Below are positions 23,536 to 31,168 of a DNA stretch of 39,118 nucleotides, one piece after another. The number at the start of each line of letters is the position of its first letter. The stretch's first letter is position 1. Under the pieces are notes generated by a model, which ran no database searches, was not told the DNA's origin, and saw nothing but the letters and a program-made list of their open reading frames with translations. Source of the DNA: Algoriphagus marincola HL-49 (GTDB lineage: Bacteria; Bacteroidota; Bacteroidia; Cytophagales; Cyclobacteriaceae); the NCBI GenBank assembly GCA_001314815.1, contig LJXT01000017.1, positions 1 through 39,118 of the forward strand. Direction: 5' to 3'. The position numbers and the translations under genes are program-made.

Positions 23536-24423
23536 ATGATGTATTACCGAAGAAAAATAGTACTCGCACTTTTAGAGGCCTTTGGAGGTGAATTGGAAAA
23601 ACTCCAGCTTCAAAAGTTATTGATGCTCTTTACTACTTACCAACGGAACAAAAGCTATCATTTTGTTCCCTATAAATTTGGCTGCTTCTCCTTTCAGGCC
23701 AATGCGGATCTTTCGACTATGAAGAAATATGCTCAGGTGGAGGAAGGAGAAAGAACTTGGAAAAAGACCGATCCAACTGCCTACTGGTCAACTCTGAAGC
23801 CGGAGGATAGAAAAGCTATCGCCAGACTAAAAACAAAATTCCAAGGCCATTCTTCGGAGGAACTGATCCGATACACCTATGTCAACTTTCCTTACTTTGC
23901 CATCAACAGCACCGTGGCAGACAGGTATTTGAATGCGCTGGAGAAGTCAATTGTTGCGTCAACGAAACCGACTTCCAATAAAAAAGCCCTTTTTACCATT
24001 GGTTATGAAGGACTCAGTTTGGAAGAATACATCAATAAGCTCCTAGCTGCCGATGTTAAAGTGCTCTGCGATGTGCGAAAGAATTCCTACAGCATGAAGT
24101 ATGGCTTCAATAAATCCCAATTGCAAATGGCCTGCGATGGAGTAGGAATCCGGTTTATCCATATCCCTGAGGTCGGGATAGTTTCCGATAAGCGGAGAGA
24201 ATTACACTCCCAGCGGGATTACGACATCCTTTTTGAAGATTACAAGCAAACCGTTTTAACTCAAACCCTAAGTCAGCAAGAAGAGATTTTGAACCTGATT
24301 AAAACCTACGATCGGGTGGCGATCACCTGTTTTGAGGCAAATATTTGCCAATGCCATCGAAAGCATCTGGCGGAAGCAATATGCCAATTGCCCGAATTCG
24401 AGTACGAACTTTTACATCTATAA
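23536..24423 (+). CDS. DUF488 protein with an N-terminal SocA/DUF4065-like domain
   Basis: This 295-residue protein is made of two parts. Residues 1-130 (RRKIVLALLEAFGGELEKLQ, LQKLLMLF, FVPYKFGCFSFQANADLSTM) resemble the SocA/DUF4065 ('Panacea'-like) fold of some antitoxins and adaptor proteins. Residues 148-295 match DUF488, with ALFTIGYEGLSLEEYI, VLCDVRKNSYSMKYGFNK and the Cys-rich CFEANICQCHRKHLAEAI. DUF488 proteins often travel with restriction and other defence genes. It starts 30 bases after hsdR and 3 bases before the next gene, so it belongs to the same operon. Biochemical role unknown. Confidence 0.75.
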   Translation: MMYYRRKIVLALLEAFGGELEKLQLQKLLMLFTTYQRNKSYHFVPYKFGCFSFQANADLSTMKKYAQVEEGERTWKKTDPTAYWSTLKPEDRKAIARLKTKFQGHSSEELIRYTYVNFPYFAINSTVADRYLNALEKSIVASTKPTSNKKALFTIGYEGLSLEEYINKLLAADVKVLCDVRKNSYSMKYGFNKSQLQMACDGVGIRFIHIPEVGIVSDKRRELHSQRDYDILFEDYKQTVLTQTLSQQEEILNLIKTYDRVAITCFEANICQCHRKHLAEAICQLPEFEYELLHL

Positions 24424-24426
24424 ACT

Positions 24427-25269
24427 ATGCCTAGAGAAAAAATACTTTTGACTGTCACCACCTACCCGCTTCCTTCTAAAAGTTATGATGAACTAGTCTG
24501 TACGGCAGGTGTGCGTGAAGACGGGACTTGGGTTAGAATCTATCCCATGCCTTTGAGTGTATTGAGAGGCTGGAAAACCACAGGAAAAACCAAGCAAACC
24601 AAATACACTTGGATTGAATTGGATTTAGAAAAACGAACCGATGATTTCCGACCGGAAAGCCATTCTCCCAAAGATTATGGATTCAAGGACTTGGTCATTG
24701 GGGAAACCTTGGATACCAAAAACAACTGGGAAGCACGAAAGACCTTCTGCCTGCAAAGTGTCTACACGAATCTTACTCAACTGATCGAAGATTCACAAGC
24801 TCCAAAGAATATCTCCCTAGCCACCTTCAAACCCAGCAAAATCAAGCGGCTGGTAATCGAAAAAGATGAGGAGGATTGGAAGCCTGTCTGGGTAGCCCTC
24901 CAAAGTCAAATGGATTTGTTCAGTGAACCCAAGGAAGATGCAAAAAAAATCTTCCCCAAAGTCCCATGGAAATTCAAATATGAATTTGTGGACGACGAGG
25001 GACGAACCTCCACACTGATGATTGAAGACTGGGAAATCGGGCAACTCTACTGGAACTGTCTTCGGGATGCGGAAGGCGATTCGGAAAAGGCCTTGCAAAA
25101 GGTGAGGGAGAAGTACGAAACAGTCTTTTTGAGCAAAAAGGAGATCTATTTCTTTTTGGGAACCACCAGAGAATGGCATACCCGAAGAGCTAAAAACCCA
25201 TTTGTGATTATCGGGGTGTTTTATCCTATGCTTCCTCCAAAGCCTGAAGCCACACCTTTGTTTGGATAG
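24427..25269 (+). CDS. Conserved protein of unknown function, partner of the DUF488 gene
   Basis: This 280-residue soluble protein begins MPREKILLTVTTYPLPSKSY and contains TAGVREDGTWVRIYPMPL and GTTREWHTRRAKNPFVIIGVFYP. No known catalytic motif is recognised. It is tightly linked to the DUF488 gene (3-base gap) and to the next gene (2-base gap), and I recall similar pairs in other defence loci. The two probably work together. Confidence 0.65.
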   Translation: MPREKILLTVTTYPLPSKSYDELVCTAGVREDGTWVRIYPMPLSVLRGWKTTGKTKQTKYTWIELDLEKRTDDFRPESHSPKDYGFKDLVIGETLDTKNNWEARKTFCLQSVYTNLTQLIEDSQAPKNISLATFKPSKIKRLVIEKDEEDWKPVWVALQSQMDLFSEPKEDAKKIFPKVPWKFKYEFVDDEGRTSTLMIEDWEIGQLYWNCLRDAEGDSEKALQKVREKYETVFLSKKEIYFFLGTTREWHTRRAKNPFVIIGVFYPMLPPKPEATPLFG

Positions 25270-25271
25270 TT

Positions 25272-26051
25272 ATGGCAGATTCCCCTATTGAAAAAATCCA
25301 TATTGATGAATTCCTGACTTTGGTAGAAGACCTGGAAGTTTATCAATCACTCCGCCAAGATCCTCCTGAGCCAGACTTTTGGGCGGAAACCAATTTTGGA
25401 TTGATTGGAATTGAGCATACTCGGCTTTTCAAAAAGGAGGATCTTAATAGGATAATTCCTAAGCGACATGAAAATGAGGCATCCAATATTCTATTTGAAG
25501 CTCAAGAAAAGTTCAATAGCCTATCTGATGAAAGAGTTCATGTTGAAATTTATTTCAATTCTGACTATGGGAGAAAGGTTGCAAGAAATCCAATTCAATT
25601 GACCGCAAGGGAAAGAAAATTGTTAGTCGATCCATTGATTGATTTTGTACTAAAAAACGTTCCCTCAAAAGGAAATTTTGAAGGCTTTGAAAATCCAGAT
25701 TGGAAAACGGGAACATACATCTTGCCAAAAGAAATTGGAGACATTGTGATTTCAAATCGGGGAAATCTCCCCAAATCAATTTGGACTCAATCCAATGGAG
25801 GTGTTGTTCCTAAGTTTTTGAACGGTTCTACCTTTTTTGAATCTCTGAACAAGAAAAATGAAAAGCCTTTGAATTATAAAAAGACATATGATTTGATTTG
25901 GCTGGTGATGGTAGCAGATCGAAACGAATTTGCCTCCTATTTTGATTTTAGTGATGTGATTTGGCCTGAAATCGAAACCCCTTTTGATAAAGCATTCATA
26001 TATAGAGCTGGGGAGAATGTCTTCCATGAATTACCAAAAACATCAAAATGA
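25272..26051 (+). CDS. Unknown protein, possible PD-(D/E)XK-like nuclease
   Basis: This 259-residue product has near its start PEPDFWAETNFGLIGIEHTRL: an Asp in a PDF context followed by a hydrophobic strand and E-x-T. That spacing is typical of PD-(D/E)XK nuclease cores with a variant E-x-T in place of E-x-K. The remainder is not recognised. The gene is more AT-rich than hsdR or hsdM, and its stop overlaps the hsdS start by 4 bases (ATGA), tying it to the specificity subunit. The nuclease assignment is inference from one motif. Confidence 0.55.
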   Translation: MADSPIEKIHIDEFLTLVEDLEVYQSLRQDPPEPDFWAETNFGLIGIEHTRLFKKEDLNRIIPKRHENEASNILFEAQEKFNSLSDERVHVEIYFNSDYGRKVARNPIQLTARERKLLVDPLIDFVLKNVPSKGNFEGFENPDWKTGTYILPKEIGDIVISNRGNLPKSIWTQSNGGVVPKFLNGSTFFESLNKKNEKPLNYKKTYDLIWLVMVADRNEFASYFDFSDVIWPEIETPFDKAFIYRAGENVFHELPKTSK

Positions 26052-27340
26052 GAGCGGATTGGATTGAAGTTGAATTAGATGAAGTCTGCCAAATAAATAT
26101 GGGGCAATCACCTCCCTCTTCCACCTACAATGAAGAAGGAAATGGACTTCCGTTTTTCCAAGGAAAAGCAGAATTCACAAACCTCCATCCTAAGGTTGTT
26201 AAATGGTGTACTGATCCCAAAAAAATAGCTGAAAAAGGAGATATTCTCATTTCTGTTAGAGCTCCAGTTGGCTCTACTAACATAGCAGATCAAAAATGTG
26301 CAATTGGGCGTGGATTGGCAGCGATTACTTTTCCTTTTGGAAACGGATATTTGTGGTATTACCTCCAATTGATTGAAAAGAAATTAGATTCTTTAGGCAC
26401 AGGTACGACTTTTAAAGCGATTTCTGGTAAAATCTTAAGATCGCAAAAACTTCCCCTTCCCCCCCTCCCCGAACAGCGGGCCATTGTCGCACGTATCGAG
26501 GAACAGTTTAGCGAGTTGGACCATGCGGTTTCCAGCCTCCAAGCCGCCCAAGCTAAACTTGATATCTACCGCCAAGCCGTGCTGAAAAAGGCGTTTGAGG
26601 GGGGATTTACAAGTGGGGAGAATTGGAAGTTTGTGGAATTAAATTCTGTATCGGAAAAAATTCAAGATGGAAGTCATTTTTCACCAAAACTTAAACTCGA
26701 TAAAAGAGAAAGCGGATTTTACCCGTATGTGACTTCAAAAAACATTCGAAACGGATTCCTCGAACTAGATAATCTTGAGTTTGTGGATAAGGATTTTCAT
26801 GATTCCATATTTAATAGATGTGACCCAAGAAAAGGAGATCTCCTACTTACAAAGGATGGGGTAAATACAGGAAATGTTGCCATAAACACCTTTGAGGAGC
26901 CCATAAGCCTATTGTCAAGCGTATGTCTAATTCGGCCAAAAGTGGAGTTTCTATCTGTGAGTTTCTTGATGTATTTTATTCAAAGTCCAACTGGTTTTAG
27001 AAATATGACTGGAGAAATGACTGGAACCGCTATAAAAAGGATTATTCTAAAAAAAATAAAGCAAACCAAAATTCCACTTCCACCAATTCAGGAACAAACC
27101 CAAATAGTCCAAGAAATAGAATCCCGACTTTCGGTGGCAGATAAGTTGGCTGAGACCATTCTGACCAGTCTTCAAAAAGCCGAAGCCCTGCGACAGAGTA
27201 TCCTGAAAAAGGCTTTTGAAGGCCGCCTGCTTAGCGACGCCGAAGTGGAGGCTTGTCGCAAGGAAGCGGATTGGGAGCCAGTGGAGAAGTTGTTGGAGAG
27301 GATTAAACAAGAAAAAAGAAAGAAAGAAATTTTTACTTAA
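26048..27340 (+). CDS. hsdS: Type I restriction-modification specificity subunit
   Basis: This 430-residue HsdS has the usual two-fold layout. Target-recognition domain 1 is at about residues 1-135, followed by the first conserved helical region (LPLPPLPEQRAIVARIEEQF). TRD2 is at about 195-340, followed by the second helical region (IPLPPIQEQTQIVQEIESRL). Both helical regions end in LKKAFEG. HsdS reads the bipartite DNA target and holds the two HsdM subunits. The TRDs are AT-rich while the first helical region is GC-rich (in single 60-base lines, about 30% G+C at 26641 against 57% at 26521), consistent with TRD exchange. A C7 run lies at the start of the first conserved region. Confidence 0.93.
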   Translation: MRADWIEVELDEVCQINMGQSPPSSTYNEEGNGLPFFQGKAEFTNLHPKVVKWCTDPKKIAEKGDILISVRAPVGSTNIADQKCAIGRGLAAITFPFGNGYLWYYLQLIEKKLDSLGTGTTFKAISGKILRSQKLPLPPLPEQRAIVARIEEQFSELDHAVSSLQAAQAKLDIYRQAVLKKAFEGGFTSGENWKFVELNSVSEKIQDGSHFSPKLKLDKRESGFYPYVTSKNIRNGFLELDNLEFVDKDFHDSIFNRCDPRKGDLLLTKDGVNTGNVAINTFEEPISLLSSVCLIRPKVEFLSVSFLMYFIQSPTGFRNMTGEMTGTAIKRIILKKIKQTKIPLPPIQEQTQIVQEIESRLSVADKLAETILTSLQKAEALRQSILKKAFEGRLLSDAEVEACRKEADWEPVEKLLERIKQEKRKKEIFT

Positions 27341-27352
27341 ACTTTTAAAAAA

Positions 27353-28747
27353 ATGAAGTTAGACTGGAATAAACTGATTACAGCTAAGCGCTTTGGTGCA
27401 TCAACCTACCACTTAAAAACGGATGCTAGAACTGAATTTGAAAGAGACCTTGATCGAATTATTTTTTCATCTCCATTTAGGAGATTAAAAGATAAGACCC
27501 AGGTTTTTCCAGTTCCAAAAAGTGATTTTGTTCATAACCGACTTACGCACAGCATTGAAGTATCAAGTATTGGGAGGTCCATTGGCAAACTCGCTGGTGA
27601 ATTCATACTAAAGAAAGAGGGTGAGATTTACGATAACGAAGGAAATGAGTTAATTACAGCAACAACAATAGGTCATATTGTTGCAGCAGCTTGTTTAGCC
27701 CATGATATTGGTAATCCACCTTTTGGTCATTCTGGAGAACAGTCGTTTAGGGTCTTCTTCAAAAAGTTTTTTGCACAGCGAGATAATGAAGATTTTTTAA
27801 ATGAGCTATCACAAAAGGAAAGAAGGGACTTTTTGGAATTTGAAGGTAACGCAGAGGGATTCAGAATATTGACAAATGATCATCCTTCAGGGCAACAAGG
27901 GGGATTAAAGCTTACCTATTCCACCTTAGGAGCATTTACTAAATACCCAAAAGAGTCAATTATTGAGAATTTAAATTCCAGAGGTGAGCTAACACCAAAA
28001 AGAAGATCAAAGAAAAAGGTTGGCTTCTTTCAGAGTGAAAGATCCATTTTTGAAGAAATAGCAAATGATTTAGGTCTAATTAGGCTTTCAGATTCCGATA
28101 GATACTGGTGCCGACATCCTCTATCATTCCTAGTAGAGGCTGCTGATAATATTACTTATACTCTAATGGATATAGAGGATGGACATAAGCTTAAACTAAT
28201 CCAAACGGAAGATGTGGTAAATCTTTTGAAGCCGATCGCAAATAGTTTACCTGATGATCCTTGTCCAATTGAAGAATTTGATAGAATTGAAAACGAAGAT
28301 GAGCGAGTCGGGGCTTACAGAGCAAAAGCAATAAACGCATTGATTTTTCAAGCAGAAAAAGCTTTTGAGGATAACTATGATGGAATAATGTCCGGAACCT
28401 ATGATTCAGAATTAACTGAATCAATAAGAAGCAAAGAAGATTTTGAAAAAATCAGTGATCGAACGAATAAGTTTTTTCAAAATGAAAAGGTTGTTGAAAT
28501 AGAGTTTGCTGGAATGCATGTGGTAAGTGGATTGCTTTCAATCTACCTTGATGCCTACAGAAATATTGAAGAGAAATATGCTAAAAACCTAATTGGAAAT
28601 CTCCCAAAGCAATTTCAGTTTGACTCAAGTACTCGCAAGTATGATGTCCTTCTTAAAATTTCAACTTTCATCTCAAGGATGACTGATAACTATGCATTGG
28701 ATTTTTATAGAAAGTTGACTGGGCATAAGCTCCCTGAAATAATTTAA
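27353..28747 (+). CDS. dGTPase-like HD-domain dNTP triphosphohydrolase
   Basis: This 464-residue protein of the dGTPase (Dgt) family has the N-terminal motif FERDLDRIIFSSPFRRLKDK and the HD metal site His66 (NRLTHSIEV), His117-Asp118 (CLAHDIGNPPFGHSGE), with a later Asp in AADNITYTLMDIEDG. The family hydrolyses dNTPs to nucleosides and triphosphate, and some members protect against phage by draining dNTPs. It lies 12 bases after hsdS and just before a broken copy of the hsdM start. It is strikingly AT-rich (one 60-base line at 28441 is 25% G+C, against about 55% for a line of hsdM at 29461). Insertion as defence cargo is inferred. Confidence 0.85.
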   Translation: MKLDWNKLITAKRFGASTYHLKTDARTEFERDLDRIIFSSPFRRLKDKTQVFPVPKSDFVHNRLTHSIEVSSIGRSIGKLAGEFILKKEGEIYDNEGNELITATTIGHIVAAACLAHDIGNPPFGHSGEQSFRVFFKKFFAQRDNEDFLNELSQKERRDFLEFEGNAEGFRILTNDHPSGQQGGLKLTYSTLGAFTKYPKESIIENLNSRGELTPKRRSKKKVGFFQSERSIFEEIANDLGLIRLSDSDRYWCRHPLSFLVEAADNITYTLMDIEDGHKLKLIQTEDVVNLLKPIANSLPDDPCPIEEFDRIENEDERVGAYRAKAINALIFQAEKAFEDNYDGIMSGTYDSELTESIRSKEDFEKISDRTNKFFQNEKVVEIEFAGMHVVSGLLSIYLDAYRNIEEKYAKNLIGNLPKQFQFDSSTRKYDVLLKISTFISRMTDNYALDFYRKLTGHKLPEII

Positions 28748-28750
28748 TAA

Positions 28751-28804
28751 ATGACCGAATCAGCCCTAGTATCAAAAGTCTAGAATTTTGCCAAAATCTT
28801 GTAA
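28751..28804 (+). pseudogene. Broken duplicate of the hsdM 5' end
   Basis: Eighteen codons from an ATG 3 bases after the dGTPase stop encode MTESALVSKV, stop, NFAKIL, stop. This is nearly the same as the true HsdM start, MTESALISKVWNFANVL. The Trp codon TGG has become TAG. The similarity ends after about 48 bases. It is a relic of an earlier hsdM that followed the dGTPase gene directly. Confidence 0.85.
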
Positions 28805-28827
28805 CTCACAGATTAATCACAAAAACC

Positions 28828-28893
28828 TTTGTGTCTCATATTTTCCATTTGATGAGACACAAAGAAATTAGCGTCTCATGGATGAGATACAAA
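28828..28893. promoter_or_regulatory. Four-half-site operator upstream of hsdM
   Basis: The 12-mer TTTGTGTCTCAT (28828-28839) is followed by its exact complement ATGAGACACAAA (28852-28863). A second, looser pair follows: GCGTCTCAT (28871-28879) and ATGAGATACAAA (28882-28893). All four half-sites share TCTCAT. A -7-like CCTTTG overlaps the first half-site, and the last ends 10 bases before the hsdM ATG. The arrangement suggests repression of hsdM by a dimeric or tetrameric regulator. Confidence 0.6.
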
Positions 28894-28903
28894 CAATAAT
28901 AAT

Positions 28904-30439
28904 ATGACCGAATCCGCCCTAATATCAAAAGTCTGGAATTTTGCCAATGTACTCCGAGATGATGGAGTGGGCTATGGGGATTACCTGGAGCAGATAACTT
29001 ATCTGCTTTTCCTCAAGATGGCCGACGAGATGTCCAAGCCTCCCTATTCTAAAAGTATCCAGTTTCCACGCATCAAGGATACCGAAGGCCGGGAAATCCC
29101 TAACGGGGAATTTTGCAATTGGGAAACACTGTCCAAGAAGCGTGGAGCCGAGTTGGAAGCCTATTATTCCCAAATGCTTCGCTCTTTGGGCACGGAGAAA
29201 GGAATCCTCGGACAGATCTTCACCAAGTCCCAAAACAAAATCCAAGATCCTGCAAAATTGCTACGGGTGATTGACTTGATTGCTAAGGAGAACTGGACCT
29301 TGGTAGGCGCAGATGTCAAAGGTGATATCTACGAAGGCTTGTTGGAAAAGAATGCAGCAGATACCAAGTCTGGTGCAGGACAGTATTTTACTCCAAGAGC
29401 CTTGATTAGAGCTATGGTTGAGTGTTTGGCACCAAAGCCCGGTAAGACCATTCATGATCCGAGTTGCGGCACAGGCGGGTTCTTTTTGGCGGCATACGAC
29501 TACATCACTTCCCGTCATCAATTGGATCGGGATCAAAAGTATTTCTTGAAGAACAGCACTTTTTCGGGGAATGAGATTGTGGCCAGTACCCGCCGCCTCT
29601 GCCTGATGAATATGTTTCTTCATAATATCGGAGAGATTGATGGAGACACGTTCATTTCGCCTAATGACGCTTTGATAGCTGATGAAGGAATTCGGGTTGA
29701 CTATGTGCTCGCCAATCCTCCTTTCGGGAAGAAAAGCAGTATGACCATAACCAACGAAGAAGGCGAGCAAGAGAAGCAAGACCTCAGCTATAACAGACAG
29801 GATTTTTGGGCTTCCACTTCGAATAAGCAGTTGAATTTTCTACAGCATATCCGCTCACTGATGAAAATCAATGGTGAGGCAGCGGTTGTCCTGCCGGATA
29901 ATGTGCTTTTCGAAGGAGGTGCTGGAGAGACAGTTCGGAAAGAACTGCTCAAAACAACAGACTTGCATACTATCCTAAGATTACCCACCGGAATCTTCTA
30001 CGCCCATGGTGTAAAGGCAAACGTTTTGTTTTTCGAAAACAAACCTGCATCCAAAGAAGCCTGGACTAAGGAAGTTTGGATCTACGACTACCGAACCAAT
30101 ATCCACCATACCCTGAAAAAGGGAACCATGAAGTTGGAGGACTTGCAGGACTTTATCACGCTTTACAATCCATCCAATCGCCATAAACGGACCGAAACGT
30201 ATTCTGAAAATCCCTCGACTTCGCTTGGGACAAGTCCTGATGGACGTTGGCGCAAATACAGCTATGATGAAATCATAAGCCGTGACAAGACTAATCTGGA
30301 TATCTTCTGGCTCAAAGACAAAAGCCTAGCAGACCTCGACAACCTTCCCGATCCTGATGAATTGGCCGAGGAAATCATTGAAGACGTGGAGGCGGCACTT
30401 GATGGGTTTAGGGGGATAATGGGGATATTGGAAAAATGA
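28904..30439 (+). CDS. hsdM: Type I restriction-modification methyltransferase subunit
   Basis: This 511-residue N6-adenine methyltransferase has an N-terminal helical HsdM domain (FANVLRDDGVGYGDYLEQIT), the SAM-binding motif DPSCGTGGFF (from residue 185) and the catalytic motif NPPF (271-274). It modifies the target chosen by HsdS and protects host DNA. The C-terminal FSYDEI-type region reads ETYSENPSTSLGTSPDGRWR, where relatives (from memory) read ENP-GRWR directly, pointing to an 8-residue insertion. It has its own operator-bearing leader and is separated from hsdS by the dGTPase gene. Confidence 0.95.
   Translation: MTESALISKVWNFANVLRDDGVGYGDYLEQITYLLFLKMADEMSKPPYSKSIQFPRIKDTEGREIPNGEFCNWETLSKKRGAELEAYYSQMLRSLGTEKGILGQIFTKSQNKIQDPAKLLRVIDLIAKENWTLVGADVKGDIYEGLLEKNAADTKSGAGQYFTPRALIRAMVECLAPKPGKTIHDPSCGTGGFFLAAYDYITSRHQLDRDQKYFLKNSTFSGNEIVASTRRLCLMNMFLHNIGEIDGDTFISPNDALIADEGIRVDYVLANPPFGKKSSMTITNEEGEQEKQDLSYNRQDFWASTSNKQLNFLQHIRSLMKINGEAAVVLPDNVLFEGGAGETVRKELLKTTDLHTILRLPTGIFYAHGVKANVLFFENKPASKEAWTKEVWIYDYRTNIHHTLKKGTMKLEDLQDFITLYNPSNRHKRTETYSENPSTSLGTSPDGRWRKYSYDEIISRDKTNLDIFWLKDKSLADLDNLPDPDELAEEIIEDVEAALDGFRGIMGILEK
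30211..30234. repeat. Putative 24-base palindromic-type repeat inserted in frame in hsdM
   Basis: TCCCTCGACTTCGCTTGGGA plus CAAG interrupts the codons for ENP-DGRWR and adds exactly eight codons. TCC occurs at both edges. The word resembles the dispersed CCCGAGCGAAGTCGAGGG-type repeats of Bacteroidota (recalled family). Excision in silico restores NPDGRW. Confidence 0.55.
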
Positions 30440-30443
30440 TTTT

Positions 30444-30536
30444 ATGAAAGCATATCACTATACTTCCGGTCAAGGACTATTTGGGATTTTGAACTCCCAA
30501 GAATTGCGATGCACAAATTTACGGTTCATGAACTGA
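30444..30536 (+). pseudogene. Truncated DUF2971 gene (N-terminal stub)
   Basis: Thirty codons encode MKAYHYTSGQGLFGILNSQE followed by LRCTNLRFMN and a stop. This is the characteristic opening of DUF2971 proteins (YHYTS--GL-GIL---LR-TN-RFMND), which normally exceed 200 residues. Nothing recognisable follows the stop, so only the N-terminus survives. DUF2971 genes are frequent in defence islands. Confidence 0.65.
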
Positions 30537-30603
30537 GTCCAACCTTGTTTTTAATCTTCCCTCTTAACGGAGAGCCAGAAAGTAAACCTGTAGGTTGATA
30601 AAA

Positions 30604-31164
30604 ATGAAAGTTGTCTGTATCTTTGAGCTTGCCGGAACAAAAGGAAAGCTCTTTGCTGCTCAGTTTGAGGGGGAAGAGAAGGATGAGAAAGGAAAAGTAC
30701 AAAACGCATTTTCCAAGCTTAGGGCAGAATGGAAAGATCCAACTTGGTTTAGATCGTTTTTTACTGAATTTAGGCAAGATTACTTTAATTTTTATGGTTC
30801 TGCTAAGCTTAACAGTATTGTTAAGGAAGCACTTGATTTTGCGGATGACTTATTCGAAGAATTAGCCGACCACGTAATATCAGGCGATTTGGAATCTCTT
30901 TTCAAACCTTTAGAGAATTCAGAAAAAGATCAAATCTATGAATTGCAAAAACTTAAGGTGAAAGGTGAGGAGCGAAAAAGTTATTTGAGACTTTATGCGG
31001 TTCGATTTAGAGATGAATTTGTGATAACAGGCGGCACCGTCAAACTCACCCGATTTATGAAAGACCGGCCGCATACAAAACTTGAAATAATTCGTTTGGA
31101 GGCCGCAGTTGAGTTTTTGAGACAAAATGATATTGAAGGAAAAGTAGTTTATATAGAAAAATAG
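30604..31164 (+). CDS. Putative toxin of a type II toxin-antitoxin pair
   Basis: This 186-residue protein starts at the ATG at 30604; a TTG three codons earlier is less likely. The C-terminal part (YLRLYAVRFRDEFVITGGTV then KLTRFM) resembles the core of RelE/HigB-like toxins, where a basic strand-turn-strand precedes a K-T---P segment. An XRE antitoxin-like gene follows after 4 bases, giving toxin-first order as in higBA. The N-terminal ~110 residues are longer than in classical RelE and are not recognised. Confidence 0.6.
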   Translation: MKVVCIFELAGTKGKLFAAQFEGEEKDEKGKVQNAFSKLRAEWKDPTWFRSFFTEFRQDYFNFYGSAKLNSIVKEALDFADDLFEELADHVISGDLESLFKPLENSEKDQIYELQKLKVKGEERKSYLRLYAVRFRDEFVITGGTVKLTRFMKDRPHTKLEIIRLEAAVEFLRQNDIEGKVVYIEK

Positions 31165-31168
31165 AGCC

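Noticed and set aside
26450..26620. Phase variation of hsdS by the C7 and G6 runs
   Set aside because: Runs of six or seven are too short to argue for slippage, and both lie inside ordinary codons for conserved residues.
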